From: Dactylis glomerata
Lineage: Eukaryota > Streptophyta > Magnoliopsida > Poales > Poaceae
Assembly (NCBI GenBank): GCA_007115705.1
Contig: QXEO01000235.1
Coordinates: forward strand, 1,057,537-1,121,536
DNA: 64,000 nt
Direction of reading: 5' to 3'
Positions 11,210 to 23,215 of the stretch are shown in pieces; the first letter of the stretch is position 1; every line of letters begins with the position of its first letter. Below the pieces are notes generated by a model. That model ran no database searches. It saw only the letters and a list, made by a program, of their open reading frames with translations, and had not been told where the DNA came from. The translations under genes and the position numbers were made by a program.

Positions 11210-11640
11210 GCGCTGAAAACATAGTGGAGAAGCCAAAGATCCTTTGAGGCCAGTCAGCCACGTCAATGTTCATGTCGCATGTCCTATCGGCAGCCATGGC
11301 AGAAGCATTAGCCATGCTGAATGGATTTTTCCTTGCCAATTCACTTGGCTATTGTGTGATCAAAGCAGAAGTAACTCAAGTTTGCTCGGGGGTATAAAGG
11401 ATCTAGAATGAAGCTACTGTGATATACTAGTCACAAGTAGGAACCATTGGGAAGGTTGAATTCAAATATTGTGGGAGAGATAGAAATATAGTTGCACATG
11501 AAATGGCTAGGAATAGTTTAATTCTCAATCTTCGTGTAATTGGGTCGATGAACCCCCTTAGATTTTTATTTTAAACTCTCCTAAACAATGTAACTAATAT
11601 TTGATATCAATAAAGCTAGCCGTGATAGCCTTTCCTAAAA
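11210..11640 (+). pseudogene. LINE-type RNase H (RVT_3) fragment with 3' tail
   Basis: The plus strand reads AEALAMLNGFFLANSLGY, then, after in-frame stops near 11,400, FKYCGRDRNIVAHEMARNS. These match the two halves of the RNase H-like domain at the end of plant LINE polyproteins (…EALAL..GL..A… and …VAH.LAR…). A tail of aatatttgatatcaataaagc and ctaaaaa follows at 11,600-11,640, as LINE 3' ends do. At least two stops interrupt it, so it is a dead fragment. Confidence 0.6.
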
Positions 11641-14442
11641 ATGTGATCACTGTTTGAAATGCGACAAAATCAATTTTGGGTATGATCTACTCTTTCTCAC
11701 TTGTCATCATTCTCCATGCTATTTAGCTTGAGCCCGAGCATGTAAACCTAGGTTTCCTTCCTTTGGTTAAACCCATGATGTCGGTGTTCAAGCTGGCGAC
11801 TTGTTCTTCTTGTAAACCAAAAACCTCGGCCAAGAGGCACATCTGAAAATAGCTAATTCCCTCGAGTTTGCTACCAAATCTCTGAATATTTTGTTTCTCT
11901 GAATTCAATAGTTTAGCCTATCAATGACAGTGCAAATCTAAAGCGACTGCTGAATAATGCACCACCTGGGGCCAAAACGACAGTGATAAAGAATCTTAGG
12001 AAGGGATAACCAAGGAACAAGAGCATGGAGGAGCCGAGGCAGCTGGCAGACTGCGAGCAGGGAGGAAGGAGGCGGATGACCACCAGGGCTGAAGCTTGGG
12101 CTGGCCAGCAACAGGGAGGATGCAGACAACCGCCAGGGAGGAAGCTCGCAGCCAACCAGCGTCGGGAAGGGAGAATGCGGACGAGCACCTGGGAGGTAAA
12201 GTACGGGACAAGGAGCACCTGTGACTGTGAGCGCTCGCGCAAGGAAGAGTCGGACCGGGCTGATTCGACAAACAGCTTTTTCCAAAATCAGTTGCGCCAA
12301 AATAAGAGAAGGAGCAGAAATGAATTGCAACAGCCAACAATAAAGTAACTCAACAATCTAACAAGTTCAACTCAGATAAGACGTACACAGATCAGGGAAA
12401 TAACACCAGAAGTTAGAAAACGATAGTTCCAACAATTGCAATCTGTGTTAACTACTGCATACTAATAAATAGATTTTCTAGTTCCATATGAACCACATCG
12501 CATGACACCAACACAAAATGTAGATCCGTCACCAGCAAGCCTTTTCTGCATCTCAGCAACCTGAGATACTTTTGGAAGTTCAGGCGCCTGAGAAAAAAGG
12601 GAACTTGTCAGTCGAAACATCGTTTTTTCGTTACCCACTGAGCAAAAAGTTGTCTGACAATTTACGTCCAATTAGAACAGTGAACATTAGCGTCAGCATT
12701 GCGAAACTTATAGCTAATTTTCCAAACTGGAAAAAATTCACTACTGTTTGACAAAGCCAACACTACAAACAAACAACAGGAAGACAGTTTATAGTACCAG
12801 AATACCTTATATTTATATTTTTGCATATGTTCTCAGAGTACCTTATATTTATATTTTTGCATGTTCTCAAGAGTAGCAACTAAAAGTATAGGATTCCAGT
12901 TTATTACTTCGTAAAGTGTCAACATACAACATTGAACATTTCTTATGATTCAAAAAACCGACTGCACAGTGAATGGCAAGTAATCTACATCCAATTTGTT
13001 ATTTAGAAAAGAGAAACTCTGTAATAGCTAATGGAAATAGTACTAATTGGCTAATGGTCAGCAACAGATGCAATATAGATTGACAAAGGGGCTAACTCTG
13101 AGAAAACAATTCAACAGACTCACTTAGCACAATAAATTTATCCAAAAACTACACTTCTGGAAAGTGATATGCTCTTCCAAGTACTGTATTAATCATTAAC
13201 TATTTGTTTGTCAACCTGTATCAAAATGTGATTGTCTGGATGGTATGAAACGAGATACATGGCACTAGGCAGCCTGATAAAAGAGAGGCCATGCAATGGG
13301 CAGACCATGAGCAAAGAAAAGCCGAGAGCTGCTGAGCAAAGAACAGAAATCAGGGCCTGGAGAAAATAGGTAGAATGCAACTGCCAACAATAGAAAGCAT
13401 GATCAGAGCCAAACAACAAATGAACGAAGGGTTGCAAAGACAATTATGGAGTATTCTCTTGAAATTTGAGAATTCTACAAAGCACTTGCACAAAATATCA
13501 AACAGTATCAAACAAAATTGGGGAGACATCCTTACCTGTTAAACTAATACAGCATGTTAGCACATCTAACCAGAATCAGTTAGTGTATCTTGCAACATTC
13601 CATCTCCATCCGTTCTACCAGCGGTGCTTTGGCCTACAAAAATACAACTCAAGCAATAAATAGAAACTTTGAGGAAATGGAGATCAAAAGGAAACAGGTA
13701 GTTTCAACCACATCTCTGACTTTGAGCGAAACACTAAACTTTGATATATGGTACTACAAATACATACATAAAACAATCGGCTGTAAAATGCAAAAAGTTT
13801 TGCAGGAAAGTGTATATAAGTATCTTACCTCATAAATAAGAATTTGGCTGATAACAAATTATGATATTTTCTACAGTCTTTCTGCATGGACTAATAAATC
13901 TAGAAACAAAGGGATATGTATTCATGGGTACAGAAACACTTGCAGTAGGGCTCTTCAACAAGCGACAAAGATAAAATCAGGTTACAAAATAGCGATTCCA
14001 AGCAATCGACTATTAACATTGTGGATTCAATAGTAATATCAGGATCAGTACATATTGCAGTACCAGTGAAAGAATGTAGAGTAATTAGGATTGAGGATCC
14101 AAAATAGAAACATGATAATTGACTTGTTCGTTTAGCATTTGAATCAGTTCAAGCTTTAGTTTTTGTGCTAGTATTCCAATCAATATGTGTCCAATACTGA
14201 AAAAATCTGCACTACAACCATTAACACACGAATATGAACATGACACAATCTGTATATAAAACTAACTACAGCAAACACCATCGTTCAGTTCAGCTATTCT
14301 TACAACATCTATACTGCAGCCATGCACACATGAATACTGCAATCACATAATATGCAAATAAATCCAGTAAACAACAAATAATAGAATTATTTCTGTTATC
14401 GGTAAAACAAATTAACCAGTAGCAAAACAAAAAAGTTGGTGT
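11641..14442. other. Region 3' of the F-box gene; short tandem duplication, possible terminal exon
   Basis: On the minus strand a sequence preceded by TTTTTTCTCAG (acceptor) opens a clean frame at 12,587 that reads APELPKVSQVAEMQKRLAGD and stops at 12,462; it could be a terminal or 3'-UTR exon of the F-box gene. A direct duplication of about 38 bp (accttatatttatatttttgc…gttctc) lies at 12,803-12,870. The remainder has only short overlapping frames. Confidence 0.35.
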
Positions 14443-15708
14443 CTATATGGAATCTGTGACACTAGAGGATATGATAGGTATTTGGAAATATATGGACATC
14501 TGCAAAGTAAGGTATTGTAAAGACAAGCCATTACCTGCACCATAGAAACTTGCAAATGGGTAAAAGCGCTGAGGGAAGACTTGCTCGTCGGAGTTATCAC
14601 ATAATTTTGCAATTTTCGTAGATTGGATATCAACCATGAAGACACCGCTAAATGTCCATACAAGCATCACATTGTAGTCATCGGCAAACCCAACTATAAT
14701 GAGAGGCCCTTTCTTGGCAGTGGATCTTAGCTTGCCCAGTTTGATAGTTCTTCCTGGGACCCATACAGCAGCACCAGCACAGTCAGACTCCCTTTTCCAT
14801 AACTGGGCGCGAAACTTTGACACAAGGATCAAGCCAAGCCCACCATGCTCCGCCCGTATCAGGGTGAAGACGCAATCACTGTGGGCATTCACATCCGGAG
14901 GCAGCTTTATCACAGCTAGGCTGTGCCTGACGAAATCATATTCAACGACGCAACACCAAGTAAACTTAACAAACCAGTAAAGAGAATCCCCAACCAAGGT
15001 CATCAGATTTCCTTGACTCCCCATAGGTTCAGATATGCTAGTAATCTGAGAGAGAAATTCTGTTGAGACCGGATCACTCCATGTGCCGGTCGCCGATGAG
15101 TAAACGCAGACGAACTCCCGGTAATAATATCCAACAGGGCGGACTACCAGGACCACCTGTAAGGGGCCGGAATAGCAATGGCCGTGTACGTGGCCTTGGT
15201 CTCCGTTGAGGCAGCGTACCGCCCCTCCATTTCCTATGGACAGCTCCTCGCCATTTTTGCTATGTAACGGGGGAATCGACACGCGGCACCGTTCACCAGT
15301 GATGGGATCCCATATCAGCAATTGGCGCCGCTTGTTGTTCATGAGAAGGACGAGGCCGTGGCGGCAGTCGAGTAAATCGAAATTTTGGTCGGGTTCGATT
15401 GGGGTGGTGAAACGCTGGGCGTGGATGCGATCCGGCGGCTTTAGGATGGGAACAAAGGGATAGTCGTTGTAGTAGTCTTTGAGGAAGAAGCCAAGGAGAG
15501 GGGGCTTGCCGTGATGGTCGCGGAAGCGGCGGAGGAAGAGGGGGTCTTTGACGAGGCCCAGCCAGCGCTTGCAGACGAGAGAGGCACGGGGGAGCGAGGA
15601 TGGCAGCGTGGGGAGGCGGAGGAGGATCTCGCGGAGGAGGTCGTCGTCATCCGGCGGGGGCGATGCCGCCGGCGATGTGCGGCCGCGGCGCTTGTGAGGC
15701 GCACTCAT
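14443..15708 (-). CDS. F-box protein, grass type
   Basis: The open frame encodes 421 residues from the ATG at 15708. An F-box lies at about residues 21-62: DDDLLREILLRLPTLPS, then RASLVCKRWLGLVKDP and FLRRFRDHH. F-box proteins recruit substrates to SCF ubiquitin ligases through SKP1. The C-terminal part resembles the beta-strand-rich associated domain of many grass F-box proteins (LLDCRHGLVLLMN, LLIWDPITGE, VCVYSSATGTWSDP, GDSLYWFV, HSLAVIKLPPD). No kelch or LRR pattern is clear. A good splice donor, GTGCAG|GTAATGG, occurs at 14535/14534, so the real transcript may leave this frame there; joined to the acceptor at 12,588 it would stop two codons later (about 393 residues). The substrate is unknown. 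Confidence 0.8.
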   Translation of the reverse strand: MSAPHKRRGRTSPAASPPPDDDDLLREILLRLPTLPSSLPRASLVCKRWLGLVKDPLFLRRFRDHHGKPPLLGFFLKDYYNDYPFVPILKPPDRIHAQRFTTPIEPDQNFDLLDCRHGLVLLMNNKRRQLLIWDPITGERCRVSIPPLHSKNGEELSIGNGGAVRCLNGDQGHVHGHCYSGPLQVVLVVRPVGYYYREFVCVYSSATGTWSDPVSTEFLSQITSISEPMGSQGNLMTLVGDSLYWFVKFTWCCVVEYDFVRHSLAVIKLPPDVNAHSDCVFTLIRAEHGGLGLILVSKFRAQLWKRESDCAGAAVWVPGRTIKLGKLRSTAKKGPLIIVGFADDYNVMLVWTFSGVFMVDIQSTKIAKLCDNSDEQVFPQRFYPFASFYGAGNGLSLQYLTLQMSIYFQIPIISSSVTDSI

Positions 15709-15934
15709 GGGATCTAGGGCTTTGGGGGCAGATATTTTTTATTTTTTTGAAACTCCTTTGGGGGCCGAGATGATTTGGGCGAGCAGCGCGCAAACGGAAG
15801 GGGCGTGAGAGTAACTTTAGAGCAACTCTAGCAGATCTCGCAAATAGGTTTATACCTGTAGTTTTCTGGTGACTTTGTAGTTTTCTGGTGACTTTGTAGT
15901 TTTCATAAAAAAAGACACAAGCAGATTCTGTAAA
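15709..15934 (-). promoter_or_regulatory. Upstream region of the F-box gene, with a 21-bp tandem duplication
   Basis: About 230 bases separate the F-box start codon from the Mutator-like terminal sequence. The unit tagttttctggtgactttg is repeated in tandem (two full and one partial copy) at about 15,858-15,906. No clear TATA box was found for the minus-strand gene. Confidence 0.4.
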
Positions 15935-16060
15935 GAGTAAAATACATAAACGGTCACTGTAGTTGTCACGTAGGATTAGAATGGTCATTGTACTTACGAA
16001 ATACGTCGCGCAGGTCATTGAAGACAGGAAACAGGTTTTCTACGGTCACTGTCACTGCTC
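15935..16060. mobile_element. Mutator-like (MULE) terminal repeat, left end
   Basis: The sequence agtaaaatacataaacggtc, then cactgtagttgtcacg, atggtcattgtacttacg and caggtcattgaag, has the form of grass MULE termini, where aacggtcact/gaacttgtcacg-type words alternate. The inverse copy expected at the other end was not found up to 31 kb. The right side of the element appears to be lost or replaced by other insertions. Confidence 0.5.
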
Positions 16061-16378
16061 TCGTACGCCGGCGTGCATGCGCTGAGTTGGCATTGTGGGC
16101 CTCACCTGCCAGTAGCTGGCGGTCATCTAACTTGTTGGCTGCTTCACATTGGTCACTAGGGATGAAATGTTATCAGGGGTGTAGATGCAAAATGACCTAG
16201 ACCTAGACCCCACCTGCCAGAACCCCTCTCTTCTTCACTTGTGTCGGAAGCAAATTGAGCGCTCCAGTACGCCGGCGCCGCCACCCGCCGCATGTCGAGG
16301 CTCCACTACGCCGGCGCCGCTCCGCGCGGCTCTCAAAGATCAATGGCGATCGCTAGCTCTGCTAGCAGCGTTGGTCGC

Positions 16379-18037
16379 TGGTGCCAAGTTGACAGTCGGT
16401 CCTTGTGCGTGGTGAATGACCAGCCCGTTGGCAACCCCAAGAGGAAGATGTGATGAGTATAGCAGCTGGTTTTCCCTCAGTTAAGAAACCAAGGTTTATC
16501 GTTCTTGGAGAGGAGAGACAAACGATGGAAGGTGATGCAAACTGGCTTAATAGCACTCCAACAAGGGCGTCGTTTAACGATACTTGTTGACTCGTCTTCG
16601 GCCAGTAGCAACGCAGAACCTGCACACAACACAACCAAGTACTTTGTTCCCAACTTGCGATGAGGTTGTCAATCTCACCGGTTTGCTTGAAACAAAGGTT
16701 ATGAGTGTATCGAGTGGAAAACAATAGAGTATGCGAGTAAAGTAAACAGTGCGAGTAAAGTAAACAGGTGATAACAATATGATGGAAATATGACCGGGTC
16801 CACAGTTCACTAGTGGTGTCTCTCCATAAGATAAATAACACATGCTGGGTAAACAAATTACAGTTGGGCAATTGATAGAATAAAGATAAACGTGATATGT
16901 CAAGAAGATCACTATGAGATTTACTCTGGGCATTACAACAAAATACATAGACCGCCATCCAACTCTATCTATGACTAATAATCCACTTGTGGCGAATCAA
17001 TCCGTGAACTCCACAAGTATTAAGTTGCGAACAACAGATAATTGCATTAAGCAAAGTGTGTAATGTAAACAAAACATATGCCCTTGAGCATATGAATGTT
17101 GTTTTCTCCCTAGTAGCAACAGCACATCTACAACCTTAGAGGTTTCTGTCGCTCCCCCAGGTTAAATAGAGGCATGAACCCACTATCGAGCATAAATACC
17201 CCCTCTTGGAGTCACTAGCAACTACTCGGCCAAGATAGCTACTAACAACGGAGAGCATGCAAGATCATAAACAACATAGAGATAACAAAAGATATAATTC
17301 AGTACAGCAACTTAATCATAACACCAATATTCATCGGATCCCAACAAACCAAACATGTAGAATTACATAACGGTGATCTCAATCATGTAGGGCAGCTCAT
17401 AAGATCTAAACATGAAGCACATGGTGGAGAAGACAACCATCTAGCTACTGCTATGGACCCATAGTCCAAGGTAGACTACTCACTCATCGCTCCAGAGGCA
17501 AGCATGGCGATGAAGAAGACCTCCGGTGGCGATTCCCCTCTCCGGCAGGGTGCCGGGAAGAGCTTCTGGACCCTCCCGATCTTCGGGTCGACGGCGGCAG
17601 CGGATCGCGATGTGTTCTGGAAAATTGATCGGATACTTAGGTTTTTCCCGTTGGGAGGTCTTTATAGGCGAAGGGGCGATGTCAGAGGTGGGGCCAGGTG
17701 CCCTCACACCATGGCGGCGCGGCCAGGGGCTGGGCCGCGCCAGCCACGTGTGAGGGGCCCCTGTGGCCCCCCTCCTACTCTCCTTCGGATGACTGGAAGC
17801 TCCCGGACAAAATAAGACTTCAGAAACTTGTTTCGTCCAATTCCGAGAATATTTCCTGTGTATCACTTCTGAAACACAAAAACAGCAGAAAACAGGGAAC
17901 TGGCACTGTGGCAACTCGTTAATAGGTTAGTTCCGGAAAATGCATAAAAGTGCCACGAAGTGTAACGAAATAGTAGTCAAATGGTGTAAAAACAAGCATG
18001 GAGCATCAAAAATTATAGATACGTTAGAGACGTTTCA
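16379..18037 (-). repeat. 3' LTR of the first Gypsy element
   Basis: It begins TGAAACG on the minus strand (the partner has TGATACG) and ends in CACCA. By eye it differs from the partner LTR at a few tens of positions over 1,659 bp, roughly 2%. A TATA box for minus-strand transcription (TATAAAG) lies at 17660-17666. Confidence 0.9.
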
Positions 18038-20959
18038 AGCTTAACTCCTGCTCGTCCTCGAGTAGGTAAGTGATAACAAAAGAATAATTTTTGAGGTGAC
18101 ATGCACCTACACAATCTTGATCATGTATGTAAGCATTTGTGAGCTGGGATCATAAGAACTTAAAACATGGGCATGAAAGATATAATCTTGACAATAAGAA
18201 CTTAGCAACCATGTTGTAAACATGCAAATGAACACAAACAAAAGATCATGAAAATGAAACATTGAAAGTCAAACGTGTGTTCAAATCATAAGGAAAAACA
18301 TACAAAATGGTTTTCAGCTTGTCCTTCAAAGAGAGCAAAACATAAATGCATAGGACACCTTCAAGTTTAAGAGGGCGACTAGATACAAATAATTTGAGAA
18401 CAAGTGAAACCAACAATATGAATCTATCAATGAAAACTTTGGGACAATGCACATTATACTAAGAATGACAACTATGCTCTCTTAATGGTGCATAAAGATA
18501 GAAGGTGGTGACTCAACATAAAAGTAGAAGAAAGGCCCTTCGCAGAGGGAAGCAGTGATTGCAAGTTTTATAACCTTCAAAAATTATGGTGCTTACCGGC
18601 TTTGAGCTCTCATTGCCCCCATCATAAGCATCTTGAATGGTTAAAGTTAATGCGAGAACAATTATGATGCATATGCTTGACAAATCATAAGTTGAAAACC
18701 TCGTGTCCCGTGAATACGAGTACCCAAACCTCATGCTACTTTACTTAGAGTCCCAAGCAAGGCTCTTGTCATTGTAAATATATGCATATCATTGAGAACC
18801 GCCAATGGGGTACCTCCGTGCCCGATGACATGGAACAAGCCCACACCAAAATGACAGGACAAGCAGACAATGAACACCTCGACATCTCTTTTATTTGCCA
18901 TTTGTTTAGCTTTTTATTGTGAGATGCGTCGTCGAATGTTCACCATGGGTATGCTGCAAATTTCCACCATGAATTATGCATGGCTTAGATTAGCGGCCCG
19001 GCGTTTCCCTAACACATATACAAACTCCATGATCCCCACAAGATTCCCAATTCATTTCACACCACGGGCATCCATAAACAAAAGATCACGATATCAACTC
19101 AAATAAGAAGTGCAATGTTGAAAGCTTGCCCATGACTGCATGGCTGGGCTAGTCTCCAACTTACAACTTGCAAGCATAACAACTCATCATAAGAGACCAC
19201 AATGTCAAATTTTTAAGAACAGGAAAAAGTAAAGTGTGCCTTCCGGTTCGTGAGAGCTTTACTGACCGAATTTCGCATAACACTGGTAAGAGTTTAATTT
19301 GAAGAGAAAATAAAAGCAAGTCAAATTTACTTGGAATAGCAAATTTCTAGTAGGTATGTATGGTGGACACTTTGGAAAACTTTGGCTTTTAGGAGTTGGA
19401 TGCACGAGTAGAGCTCATACTCAGTACAAGGCGAGGGCTAGCAAAAGACTAGGAGCGACCAACTAAGAGAGCAGTAATGGCCATAATCATGCAAAGCAAC
19501 AAAGCGACATTAAAAGAAGCATAAGATGGCATCAAAAGTCAAAAACTAAATGATCATAGAGGCTATTGGCGACTTTGTAAGAGTCTAACATGTGTGAGCA
19601 TGCGCCAAGTCAACCCAAATAAAGCATCAAGGAGAAAACCAAAATAATGCTTCCATACAATAAAAACAACGCATGATTTTTTCAAAGGCTCATTAAGCAA
19701 TCTCAGTTATTTGAGACAAGTCATGCTACAGCAAAACCACTAAGCATACTATCAAAAAGACATCAAGCATGACATGAAAAAACCTAAGCCGCAGTCTACA
19801 CAAGCTCCTTCTTGTACCACTATTTTGCACAAAGCTTTTTCTCTTTTCCAACACCATTTGAAATTTTTAAAGACACCTCTTTTGATGAAAACCAATAAAG
19901 ATCAGAGGCAAAAATACACCTTGATGAAAAGATATGACAAGGTCTGAACACAAATCAAGGCGAAAACGAAAACCAAAAGCAGTAGCGGAAAAAGAAGAAC
20001 ACTCGGTTTTTTGATAAGAGTGAAAACTAGAGCGTTCTTGGCAAATGAAAAGCAAGGCAACTTCTCCAAAGGAAATTCGTTGGGGTCCAACCATTTATTG
20101 CAGCAAACAAAACAAACTAACTAAGAAAACTAAAACAACTGACGCTCCAAGAAAAACACATAGTGCATGAAGCAATAAAAATATAGTGTTTTGAAAGGTG
20201 ACCTGATTTTTGCCGATGAAGAAGGGGTGCCTCGGGGGCATCCCCAAGCTTTGACGCTTGTACTTCTTGGATATTTCTTGGGGTGATGCATGGGCATCCC
20301 CAAGCTTGAGCTTTTGTCCATTCTTCAACTCATCTCATCATTCTCCAATCCCTACACTTGAAAACTTCCTTCATACAAAACTAAACACAATTCTATTAGC
20401 AACATTAGTGTAGCATAACATATAATCAACCTCTTTTTGCTTCAGGTTTCAACTCAAAACCACCACATATATAGCAAATACTACTGTAGTAACTTCCTCA
20501 AAAGTTCCATGATCAAAAGAACTCAAAAGAAAGCGATAAAGCGGCAAACACAAATATTGGCAGAAATCTGTCAAAACAGAACAGCTGAAAAAGGACGAAT
20601 TTATGAGGGGTTTTCTGTTGCTCAAATCAAAAAGTGTTCAACTAACGAAAGTTTGGATATAACCTAGGGCATATGCACAAGAAATCTCAGGTCCAAAAGA
20701 TAAACAGAGAATTTTCACGAATTTTTACGGTGCAGCACCGAAAACAGTTTCAGGACAGCAACATCCCCAAATCTTTACCTCACTCAAATTAGAGGCTTCT
20801 CTTGGCACAAAAACGAAATAAACAAGATAAGGAGCGGTCATTACAGTAGTAATAACTTCCAAGACTCAAATAAAAGAAAAGTACTGAAAAGAAACATTGG
20901 GTTATCTCCCAAGAGTGCTTTTCTTTAACGCCTTTGAGCTAGGCGCAGAAAATTGCGAA
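18038..20959 (-). other. Noncoding internal region of the first Gypsy element
   Basis: This stretch lies between the end of the protease frame and the 3' LTR. It is AT-rich and holds only short frames, with no integrase, RT or RNase H motifs. The segment 18,503-19,370 is unlike the corresponding part of the sister copy (57,493-58,010). A word repeated at about 20,225 and 20,281 (gcatccccaagctt) matches the polypurine-tract sequence. Confidence 0.7.
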
Positions 20960-23022
20960 TCAAGTAACATCAAGTGATGAAGCATCAAGCTCATAATTTG
21001 CTCTAAGAATAGAGTCAAAAAGTAATTTCTTTATTTTCCTAGGGAAGTGTTCCATACCTTTCTTTAGTGGAAATTGATATTTGATAGTGCCTTCCCTCAT
21101 ATCAATGATAGCACCTACAGTTCGAAGAAAAGGTCTTCCCAAAATAATAGGACATGAAGCATGGCATTCAACATCCATAACGAGAAAATCAACGGGAATA
21201 AGGTTATTGTTAACCACAATAAGAACATCATTAATTCTTCCCAAAGGTTTCTTCTTAGCAACATCAGCAATAGGAACATCAAAGTAACATTTTCAAGCGG
21301 TGGTAAGTCAAGCATGTCATAAATCTTTCTAGGCATGATAGAAATACTAGCACCTAGATCACATAAAGCATGGAAATCATAACCATTAACATGCATATCA
21401 ATGATGGGTTCCCAACCATCTTCTAACTTCTTGGGAACAGAGGCTTTTTGCTTCAACTTTTCATCCCTAATTTTTATGAGAGCATTGGTAATATGCTTAG
21501 TAAAAGCAATATTTAAAGAACTAGCATTGGGAGTCAAAGCAAGCTTTTGCAAGAACAAAATAACTTCAGATATATTGCAGCCATCAACATCAAAATCATT
21601 AAAATAAATAGAGCTATCATCTCCCACACTCCGAAAAATTTCAGCACTCTTTTGAGAAAAAGTTTTGGCAGTTTTAGGCTTTTTAACACAAGGAGTGGGA
21701 GTTTTCTCTACCCCAATCAAAGTAAGAGGATTGCTAGCATTAGGAGCAACATCATTAGAGGTAGTAATAGTACATACCTTCATCTCTCTAGCCATCTCAT
21801 CTTCTTTTTCCCACCTGGCATGCAATTTCGCTAACAATCTAATATTTTCATCAATTCCAACTTGAATAGCGTTAGCAGTAGCAAAAACATTGTTCTCTTT
21901 CACAACATTAGGCAACACTTTTAATTTCAGAAGTTCAACATCATGAACAAGGCTATCAACTTTAGAAGCAAGAATATCAATTTTGCCTAACTTTTCCTCA
22001 ACAGACTTGTTAAAAGCAGTTTGCTTACCGATGAAGTCCTTGAGCATTACCTCAAGCTCGGAGGGCGCGGCCCTAGTGTTGTTGTAGGAATTACCATAAG
22101 AGTTACCATAACCATTACCATTGGTAGAAGGATACGGCCTATAATTGTTACTAGCAAAATTGTTCCTATAAGCATTGTTGTTAAAATTATTATTTCTAAT
22201 AAAATTCACATCAACATGCTCTTCTTGAGCAACCAGAGAGGCTAAAGGAACATTATTAGGATCAACATGAGTCCTATCATTAGCAAGCATAGCCATAATG
22301 GTATCAATCTTATCATTCAAGGAAGAGGTTTCCTCAACAGAATTTACCTTCTTACCTTGTGGAGCTCTCTCGGTGTGCCATTCAGAATAATTTACCATCA
22401 TGTTGTCGAGTAGCTTTGTTGCGGCGCCCAAGGTAAGGGACATAAAAGTGCATCCAGCAGCTGAATCCAATAGGTTCCTTGAAGAAAAATTCAGTCATGC
22501 ATAAAAAGTTTGGACAATCATCCAAGTAGTCAGTCCATGAGTGGGGCAATTCTTTATCATAGATTTCATTCTTTCCCAAGCTTGAGCAACATGTTCATTA
22601 TCAAACTGAGTAAATTTCATAATATTGCTACACAGAGATATAATCTTAGCAGGAGGATAGTATCTACCAATAAAAGCATCCTTACACTTAGCCCATGAAT
22701 CAATACTATTCTTAGTCAAAGACAGCAACCAATCTTTAGCTTTTCCTCTCAAAGAAAAAGGAAACAACTTGAGCTTAATAATATCACTTTCTACATACTT
22801 ATATTTCTGCATCTCACATAGCTCAACAAAATTGTTGAGATGAGCTGCAGCATCTTCAGTACTAGCACCAGAGAATTGCTCTTTCATAACAAGGTTCAAC
22901 AAAGCAGGCTTAATCTCATAAAAGTTTGCAGCAGGAGCAGGTGGTGCAATAGGAGTGCAGATAAAATCACTATTGTTCGTGCTAGTAAAGTCACACAACT
23001 TGATGTTTTTAGGATTGGCCAT
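20960..23022 (-). pseudogene. Gag-aspartic protease frame of the first Gypsy element, interrupted
   Basis: The frame starts with MANPKNIKL at 23022. Gag has a retrotransposon-gag core (LRGKAKDWLLSL, then DAFIGRYYPPAK and AQAWERMKSM) and an Asn/Tyr-rich linker. The protease active-site motif is DLGASISIMP near 21,350, followed by CPIILGRPFLRT near 21,150. Two lesions are visible: a stop at 22495-22497 where the sister copy has glycine, and a one-base loss near 21,290 that shifts the frame after LPPLE. The last part (to the stop at 20960, …ELDASSLDVT) is open again. Downstream there is no RT, RNase H or integrase. The element must have moved using enzymes supplied by a partner. Confidence 0.85.
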
Positions 23023-23190
23023 TTCAGCAAAACGAAAGTAAACAAGTAAAAACAACTACCAAGGTTTCTAATTTTTTTGGGTTTTTGATATAAAATGATG
23101 CAGGTAAAATAAATAAAGTAAAGCAAAACAATAACAAAGTAAAGGATGTGCGTGCGAAAACTCTCCTCGCAGAAGTCTTCTACTTCCTCC

Positions 23191-23205
23191 CTGGCAACGG
23201 CGCCA
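23191..23205 (-). other. Primer binding site (tRNA-Asp) of the first Gypsy element
   Basis: The minus strand reads TGGCGCCGTTGCCAG ten bases after the LTR end. The 3' end of plant tRNA-Asp(GUC) is complementary to TGGCGCCGTTGCCGGGGA, so one mismatch (A for G) is present. Confidence 0.85.
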
Positions 23206-23215
23206 GAAAAACAGC

